Source: Clostridiales bacterium
GTDB lineage: Bacteria; Bacillota; Clostridia; Lachnospirales; CAG-274
NCBI GenBank assembly: GCA_021203425.1
Contig: JAJQBF010000094.1
Location: 1-19,172, forward strand
Direction of reading: 5' to 3'
Length of the DNA: 19,172 nucleotides
The notes under the pieces are model-generated. The model was not told the DNA's origin. It was given only the letters and a program-made list of their open reading frames with translations, and made no database searches. The position numbers were made by a program, and so were the translations under genes. Numbering within the stretch: position 1 is the stretch's first letter; the number at the start of each line of letters is the position of its first letter. Positions 14,276 to 19,172 of this stretch are shown here, in pieces.

Positions 14276-14309
14276 AAAGGGGGCACACCACCGCGGGTGT
14301 GTCCTTTTT
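14276..14309 (+). terminator. Terminator-like hairpin in the thiS leader (possible attenuator)
   Basis: GGGCACACC (14281-14289), loop ACCGCG, and GGTGTGTCC (14296-14304) form a 9-bp GC-rich stem with one G-U pair, followed by TTTTT (14305-14309). It stands between the promoter and thiS, 8 bases before the AAGGAGG site. UCCUU (14302-14306) could alternatively pair with AAGGA (14318-14322) of the ribosome site. Upstream of the stem only about 30 bases of leader exist, too few for a TPP riboswitch. Confidence 0.68.
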
Positions 14310-14331
14310 GTGCTTTTAAGGAGGTGCGAAA

Positions 14332-14526
14332 ATGACTTTAAACGGAAAAACAACGGAAATAAAAGAGGGTACATCTGTTCATGACCTTCTTACTGAAAAA
14401 GGCTACAAAATAGACATAATTGCCGTTGAGTTAAACGGTGAAATTTTAGACAGAAACGCTCTTAAAGAAATTCAGCTCAAAAACAGCGACACAATGGAAT
14501 TTGTTATGTTTATGGGCGGAGGCTGA
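14332..14526 (+). CDS. thiS: Sulfur carrier protein ThiS
   Basis: A 64-aa ubiquitin-fold carrier. Its C-terminal Gly-Gly (here MFMGGG) is converted to a thiocarboxylate that gives sulfur to ThiG for the thiazole ring. The start MTLNGKTTEI, the IAVELNGEIL segment and the glycine tail are typical. The ATG has AAGGAGG at 14318-14324. Activation of ThiS requires a ThiF-type adenylyltransferase, which is absent from this window. First gene of thiS-thiG-thiH-tenI. Confidence 0.95.
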   Translation: MTLNGKTTEIKEGTSVHDLLTEKGYKIDIIAVELNGEILDRNALKEIQLKNSDTMEFVMFMGGG

Positions 14527-14590
14527 CAAAATAATCAGCTGCTTAACATAAAAAACATAAAACATCTCATTATAGGAGGACATAAAAACT

Positions 14591-15358
14591 ATGAATGATA
14601 AGTTAATTATAGGCGGACATGAGTTTAACTCAAGATTTATTTTAGGTTCGGGAAAATTTTCCCTTGAAAAAACAAACGAGGTTATAAAAAACGGCGGAGT
14701 TGAAATAGCAACCCTTGCTTTAAGACGTGCAAACGAAGGCGGTTCCGAAAACATACTTGACTATATGCCCGAGGGAATTACCCTTCTTCCCAATACTTCA
14801 GGGGCAAGGAATGCCGAAGAGGCAGTAAGAATTGCAAGGCTTGCAAGAGCAGTAGGCTGCGGAGACTTTGTTAAAATCGAAGTTGTTCACGACAGCAAGT
14901 ATCTCCTTCCCGACAACTACGAAACAGTTAAGGCAACCGAAATACTCGCAAAAGAAGGCTTTATTGTTATGCCCTATATGTATCCCGATTTAAACGCTGC
15001 AAGAGATATGGTAAATGCCGGTGCGGCAGCTGTTATGCCTTTGGCAGCTCCCATAGGCAGCAACAAGGGTCTTGCCACAAAGGATTTCATAAAAATACTT
15101 GTTGATGAAATAGATGTGCCCATAATCGTCGACGCCGGAATAGGCCGTCCCTCACAGGCCTGCGAGGCTATGGAAATGGGTGTTGATGCCATTATGGCAA
15201 ACACAGCCGTAGCTACAGCGGCAGATGTGGGAAAAATGGCTACTGCTTTCCGTCTTGCCATTGAGGCAGGCCGTCTTGCTTACCTTGCCGGTTTAGGCAG
15301 AGTTCTCGAATATAAGGGTGAAGCCTCCAGCCCTCTGACAGGCTTTTTAAGAGACTGA
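14591..15358 (+). CDS. thiG: Thiazole synthase
   Basis: Joins deoxyxylulose 5-phosphate, dehydroglycine and ThiS-borne sulfur into the thiazole phosphate carboxylate. At 255 aa it is full length. Seen: FILGSGKFSLEKTNEVIKNGG, VEIATLALRRAN, the Schiff-base lysine K95 in DFVKIEVVHD, MPLAAPIGSNKGL, VDAGIGRPSQACEAMEMGVDAIMANTAVATA and the C-terminal SSPLTGFL. The ATG has AGGAGGA at 14574-14580. It lies 64 bases after thiS; this gap, where other operons may carry thiF, has no coding capacity. Confidence 0.97.
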   Translation: MNDKLIIGGHEFNSRFILGSGKFSLEKTNEVIKNGGVEIATLALRRANEGGSENILDYMPEGITLLPNTSGARNAEEAVRIARLARAVGCGDFVKIEVVHDSKYLLPDNYETVKATEILAKEGFIVMPYMYPDLNAARDMVNAGAAAVMPLAAPIGSNKGLATKDFIKILVDEIDVPIIVDAGIGRPSQACEAMEMGVDAIMANTAVATAADVGKMATAFRLAIEAGRLAYLAGLGRVLEYKGEASSPLTGFLRD

Positions 15359-15371
15359 GGAGGAATTTAAA

Positions 15372-16532
15372 ATGATTAAAATAGACAGAACCTTCAGCCA
15401 TATGGAGTATATAGAGGGAATGGATATCACCTCTCACGATATTATGGATAAGGTTTTAAAATACAGAGAAGAATATGACTACAGTAAATATACAGCCGCT
15501 GACGTAAAGCGTGCCTTAGCGCAGGATAATCTTGACATTGAGGGCTTTAAGGCTCTTCTCTCCCCTGCCGCTTTCCCCTTTCTTGAAGAAATGGCTGCAA
15601 AGGCAAAGCACGTAACCTGTCAGCATTTCGGCAATTCCGTAACAATGTTTACTCCCCTTTACATAGCAAACTATTGTGAAAACCACTGTGTTTACTGTGG
15701 TTTCAACTGCTATAACAGAATAAAAAGAGCAAAGTTGACACAGGAGGAAATCGAGGCGGAGCTTAAGGCAATAGCCGAATCCGGCTTACAGGATATTCTT
15801 ATTTTGACAGGCGAGTCAAGACATATGTCAGATGTTGAATATATAGGTGAAGCCGTAAAGACAGCGGCAAAATATTTCAAACAGGTAGGTCTTGAGGTTT
15901 ACCCCCTTAATGTAGACGAATATAAATATATTCACGAATGCGGAGCAGACTATGTTTGTGTTTATCAGGAAACATATAACACAGACAAATATGAAACCCT
16001 TCACTTAAGAGGTCACAAGAGAATCTTCCCCTACCGCTTTAATGCTCAGGAAAGAGCAATTTTAGGCGGTATGCGTCTTGTTTCCTTCGGTGCTCTCTTA
16101 GGTCTTGACGATTTCAGACGTGATGCCCTTGCTACAGGTCTTCATGCCTACTTCCTTCAGAAGAAATATCCCCATGCGGAAATCTCCTTCTCACCGCCGA
16201 GACTTCGCCCAATTATAAACGATGACACAGTAAACCCCAGTGACGTTCACGAACCCCAGCTCCTTCAGGTTATGACGGCTTACAGACTGTTTATGCCCTT
16301 TGCCGTAATAACAATTTCCACAAGAGAAAGAGCCGGTTTCAGAGACAACGTAATAGGTCTTTGTGCCACAAAGATTTCAGCCGGTGTAAGTGTCGGTGTA
16401 GGCGGTCACGTTGAAGAAGAAAAAGGCGACGAACAATTCGATATTTCCGACCCCAGAAGTGTAGAAGAGGTTCATCAGGCAATTTTAGACCACGGCTGTC
16501 AGCCTGTCTATAATGATTACATCAGGGTTTAA
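15372..16532 (+). CDS. thiH: 2-iminoacetate synthase (tyrosine lyase), radical SAM
   Basis: Splits tyrosine to p-cresol and dehydroglycine, the glycine-level unit of the thiazole ring, with S-adenosylmethionine and a 4Fe-4S cluster held by C102, C106 and C109 (YCENHCVYCGF). At 386 aa it fits ThiH. Other typical parts are ILILTGESRHMSDVEYI, YPLNVDEYKYIHECGADYVCVYQETYN, and the C-terminal ARERAGFRDN-like TISTRERAGFRDNVIGLCATKISAGVSVGVGGH. Start at the ATG with GGAGG eight bases upstream, overlapping the thiG TGA. The oxygen-sensitive enzyme, instead of glycine oxidase ThiO, points to an anaerobic life. Confidence 0.97.
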   Translation: MIKIDRTFSHMEYIEGMDITSHDIMDKVLKYREEYDYSKYTAADVKRALAQDNLDIEGFKALLSPAAFPFLEEMAAKAKHVTCQHFGNSVTMFTPLYIANYCENHCVYCGFNCYNRIKRAKLTQEEIEAELKAIAESGLQDILILTGESRHMSDVEYIGEAVKTAAKYFKQVGLEVYPLNVDEYKYIHECGADYVCVYQETYNTDKYETLHLRGHKRIFPYRFNAQERAILGGMRLVSFGALLGLDDFRRDALATGLHAYFLQKKYPHAEISFSPPRLRPIINDDTVNPSDVHEPQLLQVMTAYRLFMPFAVITISTRERAGFRDNVIGLCATKISAGVSVGVGGHVEEEKGDEQFDISDPRSVEEVHQAILDHGCQPVYNDYIRV

Positions 16533-16538
16533 TATTAT

Positions 16539-17111
16539 ATGGAAGTAGCTGCAGTAACAAACAGGAATCTCTGTAAAGAGGATTTTCTTAAAAGAATCGA
16601 AAAGCTGTATGTCGGCGGTGCAGACAAAATAATTCTTCGTGAAAAGGATTTAAACGATGATGAATATTTTGTCCTTGCGGAAAAATGTTTTGAAATCTGC
16701 GGCGGCAGGCTTTACGTAAATTCACGTATTGAAATCGCCAAAGCTTTGGGCATAAAAAACATACATCTTCCATTAAGGCTTTTTACCGAAAAAGATAGCT
16801 TTTTCAGACAAACAGGGGTTTCCGTCCATTCGGCGGCGGAGGCTCTTTCGGCGGAAAAAGCCGGCGCCGACTATATAATCGGCGGTCATGTTTTCGAAAC
16901 GGACTGTAAAAAAGGTCTTGCCCCCAGAGGAATAGGCTTTATTACGGAAACGGCGGCGGCTGTTAATATCCCCGTTTATGCCATAGGCGGAATAAGCCCC
17001 GATAATGCCCCCCTTCTTAAAAACAGCGGTATTCAGGGTGTCTGCCTTATGTCAACACTGATGAACTGTGAAAACCCCGAAGATATAATAAGCCGGCTTA
17101 AAAACTTATAA
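16539..17111 (+). CDS. tenI: Thiazole tautomerase TenI (ThiE/TenI family)
   Basis: A 190-aa TIM-barrel of the ThiE/TenI superfamily. Several features favour TenI over thiamine-phosphate synthase: the block ADYIIGGHVFETDCKKGL nearly repeats that of B. subtilis TenI (recalled), the two active-site histidines H97 (SVHS) and H117 (GHVFETD) keep the TenI spacing of 20 residues, and the ThiE substrate motif GVHLGQxD is replaced by NIHLPLRLF. TenI aromatises the ThiG product before coupling to the pyrimidine, which suits the position after thiSGH. Automated annotation could call it ThiE. Start at the ATG, 6 bases after the thiH stop, with only a weak AGGG in the thiH end, so translation is probably coupled. 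True ThiE must be encoded elsewhere. Confidence 0.85.
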   Translation: MEVAAVTNRNLCKEDFLKRIEKLYVGGADKIILREKDLNDDEYFVLAEKCFEICGGRLYVNSRIEIAKALGIKNIHLPLRLFTEKDSFFRQTGVSVHSAAEALSAEKAGADYIIGGHVFETDCKKGLAPRGIGFITETAAAVNIPVYAIGGISPDNAPLLKNSGIQGVCLMSTLMNCENPEDIISRLKNL

Positions 17112-17119
17112 ATCAGTCA

Positions 17120-17156
17120 ATACAGGTGTTGTCCCGACTACACCTGTATTTTATTT
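17120..17156 (+). terminator. Intrinsic terminator of the thi operon
   Basis: ATACAGGTGT (17120-17129), a 10-base loop and ACACCTGTAT (17140-17149) form a perfect 10-bp stem, followed by TTTATTTT. It lies 8 bases after the tenI stop. Confidence 0.92.
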
Positions 17157-17200
17157 TCCAAACTTTTTCATCAAAAATTGATTTATATGCCAAATATTGT

Positions 17201-17229
17201 TTGACGGCAAAGCTGTTTTATGATATAAT
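17201..17229 (+). promoter_or_regulatory. Sigma-A promoter of the two stalk-protein genes
   Basis: TTGACG at 17201-17206, a 17-base spacer ending in TGA (extended -10), and TATAAT at 17224-17229. Expected start near 17236, about 75 bases before the first ATG. Confidence 0.82.
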
Positions 17230-17311
17230 TATTGAAGAAAATGTTGTGTTTTATTTATTTTAGGAAACTGTGATTATTCACCCGCGGTCTTCCGAAAGAA
17301 AGGAGAATTGT

Positions 17312-18106
17312 ATGAAAAAAATTTTTACTCTGTTATTGGCTGTTGTTATGGCTGTTTCGGCTTACATACCGAGTTCCGCTGACGAGGGCGGAGTGAGTGT
17401 ACATCTTAACGGAACACAAATTTCATATTCCGAAAGCGACGGTCAGCCCCAAATCATAAGCGGCAGAGCCTATGTTCCCTTAAGACGAACCTGTGACGCT
17501 TTAGGCATAGACATAGACTACAATGCAAACACAAAAGTTTTAAAAATTACAAAAAATGACAGTACTGTTACCCACACTATAGGAACAAGAGTACTTAAAT
17601 CTTCCGAAAATTATTATTACGGTACAAGTGATGATGATTACAGCCTTGTCTCCATAGTTCAAAACGGTCGTGTGCTTATGCCCATACGACTTCTCGCTGA
17701 CAGTATAGACTGCTTTGCTTATTGGGATTCTGATATAAGAAGCGTAATTCTTAAATCCGAAACCGATTCGGCAGACGGGGAATATGTAGGCAAATGGTTT
17801 TATGATAACACCTGGATCGCCGATGGCTGGGGCGGTATAGGTATGCCGTTAAATGTTACAATTTCATACTGCGATTCGGAAACTATACAGGGAGAATATA
17901 TTACACAGGCTCCCGATAATAATGACAACCGCAGACTCAATGTTGTTCCCTTCAGTTCACAGCTTTATACTGATTCAAGCGGAATAACCTGTTCTAATGC
18001 CGGAACAAGTTATGATTATGATTTAGATATGACAATTATGTTAAAATATAAAGACGGAGAGCCTATAATTCAGTTTAAAGAATGGTTTTATTTGGTCAAA
18101 GAGTAA
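17312..18106 (+). CDS. Secreted protein with N-terminal stalk (copper amine oxidase N-like) domain
   Basis: Function unknown; 264 aa. The start is the ATG at 17312 with AAAGGAG upstream; an in-frame frame back to 17270 has no ribosome site. Residues 1-23 are a signal peptide (MKKIFTLLLAVVMAVSAYIPSSA). Residues about 27-150 form a complete stalk domain: VSVHLNGTQISYS, IISGRAYVPLRRTCDALGIDIDYNANTKVLKIT, and the second half GRVLMPIRLLADSIDCFAYWDSDIRSVILKS. Residues about 157-264 (EYVGKWFYDNTW ... PIIQFKEWFYLVKE) form a beta-rich region with a GKW start like that of small barrel folds; I recognise no named family. The domain order (stalk first) is the reverse of the other two stalk proteins here. 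It leads a two-gene unit with the next gene, 18 bases apart. No copper or amine oxidase residues are implied by the domain name. Confidence 0.85.
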   Translation: MKKIFTLLLAVVMAVSAYIPSSADEGGVSVHLNGTQISYSESDGQPQIISGRAYVPLRRTCDALGIDIDYNANTKVLKITKNDSTVTHTIGTRVLKSSENYYYGTSDDDYSLVSIVQNGRVLMPIRLLADSIDCFAYWDSDIRSVILKSETDSADGEYVGKWFYDNTWIADGWGGIGMPLNVTISYCDSETIQGEYITQAPDNNDNRRLNVVPFSSQLYTDSSGITCSNAGTSYDYDLDMTIMLKYKDGEPIIQFKEWFYLVKE

Positions 18107-18124
18107 AAATAAGGAGGCAAAATT

Positions 18125-19117
18125 ATGCGAAAAATAATTTCTTTAATATTAACATTGTCTGTTCTTTTATCCCTTGCCGCTGTGCCCGTGACAGTCAGCG
18201 CCGAAACAACACTGTTGGAAACAGCAGAATTATATGCTGCCAAGCTTGAAGAATATGTTGCATATAACAGTTCCAAAAGCCTATCTACAGACCAATACAA
18301 ATTTACACTTGCCTATATAGATGAAGACAATATTCCCGAACTGATAATTAGCAAATACGGCGCTCATTACGGCGGAAATATAGATTGTTATTTTGTATCG
18401 GGCGGCGAATTATTAAGCGGCTCTATACCTACAATATATGGCTGTGTAAATTTTGCACCCAAGGAAAATTTATTCTATTACGGAAATTTTTCTCCTAACA
18501 TAGAATCTGTCATTTTTCAACGCTGGACGGGCAGCTCTTTTGACAATTTTCTAGTATATAAAACAACCTATAAAGAAGGTGCTGATATAATAGAAAAAAC
18601 CACAATCAATGATGAAAGCGTCAGCGAAGACTATTATAATCAACAGCTTGAATCTATGATGACTGATTATGCTTGGCTTACATTCGACCACAGCAATGCA
18701 TTTGTAATAAACAGCACAAACATTAATGCTATGAAACAGAATCCGAAAAATTTCATTTTAGGCGATGTAGGTATAACTGTTCTGTTAAACGGCAGTGAAA
18801 TGGCTTTTGATGTTGAGCCTTACATTGAAAACGGTGTTACAATGGTGCCTATGCGTGCCATATTTGAGGCTTTAGGGGCTGATGTAGGCTATGATTCCGA
18901 AACAAGAACAATTACAGCGGTTAAAGGAGACAAAACAATAATTCTGACAGTTGACAGTACATCTGCATACATAAACGGTAAAGAATACACACTGCAAAAT
19001 CCTGCGGTTATTATAGACGGTTCGACAATGGTTCCTCTTAGGTTTGTTTCGGAAAACTTAGATGCTGATGTTGTTTGGAACAGTGACACAAAAACAATTT
19101 CCATAACTTCAAATTAA
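18125..19117 (+). CDS. Secreted protein with C-terminal stalk (copper amine oxidase N-like) domain
   Basis: Function unknown; 330 aa. ATG with AAGGAGG upstream. Signal peptide about 1-26 (cut after VSA). Residues about 27-200 hold a domain with YIDEDNIPELII, an Asp-rich pattern common in clostridial secreted proteins, where the predicted loop may bind a metal, followed by beta-rich sequence (FYYGNFSPNIESVIFQRWTGSSF). Residues about 216-330 are a full stalk domain: VLLNGSEMAFDVEPYIENGVTMVPMRAIFEALGADVGYDSETRTITA and GSTMVPLRFVSENLDADVVWNSDTKTISI. This part is close to the interrupted protein at 1590-2423 and shows what an intact copy looks like. It stops 55 bases before the window end; no terminator is visible there. 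Confidence 0.85.
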   Translation: MRKIISLILTLSVLLSLAAVPVTVSAETTLLETAELYAAKLEEYVAYNSSKSLSTDQYKFTLAYIDEDNIPELIISKYGAHYGGNIDCYFVSGGELLSGSIPTIYGCVNFAPKENLFYYGNFSPNIESVIFQRWTGSSFDNFLVYKTTYKEGADIIEKTTINDESVSEDYYNQQLESMMTDYAWLTFDHSNAFVINSTNINAMKQNPKNFILGDVGITVLLNGSEMAFDVEPYIENGVTMVPMRAIFEALGADVGYDSETRTITAVKGDKTIILTVDSTSAYINGKEYTLQNPAVIIDGSTMVPLRFVSENLDADVVWNSDTKTISITSN

Positions 19118-19172
19118 TTTACTATAAAAGCGTTGTCGATAGACAGGCAGATAGGCAAACGGAGTTTGCACA

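Larger units (their letters stand above)
13971..14331. other. 361-base divergent control region between kdgK and thiS
   Basis: No gene. From left to right it holds the kdgK leader (13971 to about 14045), the kdgK promoter (14052-14080), an AT-rich stretch with runs of T and A (14081-14141), three 19-bp repeats (14142-14203), the thiS promoter (14214-14243) and the thiS leader with a terminator-like hairpin (14276-14309). A 74-codon minus-strand frame across it is only the repeats and AT-rich DNA read as protein. Confidence 0.8.

Noticed and set aside
14067..14291. A 74-codon minus-strand frame in the kdgK-thiS spacer
   Set aside because: It reads through the thiS promoter and the three 19-bp repeats; its composition is that of AT-rich non-coding DNA and it would end over the kdgK promoter.
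14276..14309. T-box riboswitch, suggested by ACCGCG and the following stem with U-run
   Set aside because: No room for stem I and specifier loop after the promoter, no UGGN bulge sequence, and the downstream genes are not amino-acid related. At most a chance or remnant resemblance.
14250..14331. TPP riboswitch before thiS
   Set aside because: The leader is about 82 bases and lacks the CUGAGA and the conserved 3' helix sequences of the TPP aptamer.
15321..15349. AAGCCT...AGGCTTTTT hairpin near the end of thiG as an internal terminator
   Set aside because: Only a 6-bp stem with a 13-base loop, inside the conserved SSPLTGFL coding segment, with thiH following in tight coupling.

Overview
The window looks like chromosomal DNA from a low-to-moderate GC, anaerobic Bacillota, most likely a clostridial (gut-type) bacterium. 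This rests on an FMN-type enoyl-ACP reductase (FabK) in place of FabI, a MarR-family FabT-like repressor heading a fatty-acid operon in streptococcal/clostridial style, ThiH (an anaerobic radical-SAM enzyme) in place of ThiO, strong AGGAGG ribosome sites, consensus sigma-A promoters, and several secreted 'copper amine oxidase N-terminal-like' (stalk-domain) proteins. The species assignment is inference only.

Layout. (1) Positions 11870 down to 89, minus strand: a type II fatty acid synthesis operon, fabT-fabH-acpP-fabK-fabD-fabG-fabF-fabZ-accD-accA. It is followed without a visible terminator by a membrane-anchored DUF2334/polysaccharide-deacetylase-like protein (overlapping accA), a secreted stalk-domain protein interrupted by an in-frame amber codon, and threonine synthase thrC. 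The operon has a near-consensus promoter (TTGACA-17-TATACT) whose -10 region and start site lie in a 33-bp near-perfect palindrome made of two FabT-type boxes (TTTGA-N3-TCAAA). An unusual folded repeat element separates fabK and fabD. accB and accC are missing from the places where related operons carry them. (2) Positions 14080 down to 11911, minus strand: kdgK-kduI, two steps of unsaturated uronate (pectin/glycosaminoglycan) catabolism. A terminator-like hairpin sits directly in front of the kduI ribosome site, and a strong intrinsic terminator follows kduI. (3) Positions 13971-14331: a 361-base divergent control region with a promoter for each direction, three 19-bp tandem repeats, and a terminator-like hairpin in the thiS leader. 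(4) Positions 14214-17156, plus strand: thiS-thiG-thiH-tenI, the thiazole branch of thiamine synthesis, ending in an intrinsic terminator. The last gene looks like thiazole tautomerase TenI, not thiamine-phosphate synthase ThiE, and no thiF is present. (5) Positions 17201-19117, plus strand: a promoter and two secreted stalk-domain proteins of unknown function. Positions 1-88 and 19118-19172 hold no gene or clear terminator that I can support.

How the genes work together: AccA/AccD (with AccB/AccC encoded elsewhere) make malonyl-CoA; FabD loads it on AcpP; FabH starts chains; FabF, FabG, FabZ and FabK carry out elongation; FabT probably represses the set in response to acyl-ACP. The Thi proteins build the thiazole phosphate from a ThiS thiocarboxylate, dehydroglycine from ThiH, and deoxyxylulose phosphate. 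KduI and KdgK channel 5-keto-4-deoxyuronate toward KDPG. The most interesting points are the amber-interrupted but otherwise intact stalk gene, the accB/accC gaps, the double FabT operator, the intercistronic hairpins next to ribosome sites, the folded repeat at the fabK stop codon, and the tandem repeats between kdgK and thiS. I did not find a clearly new multi-gene system.
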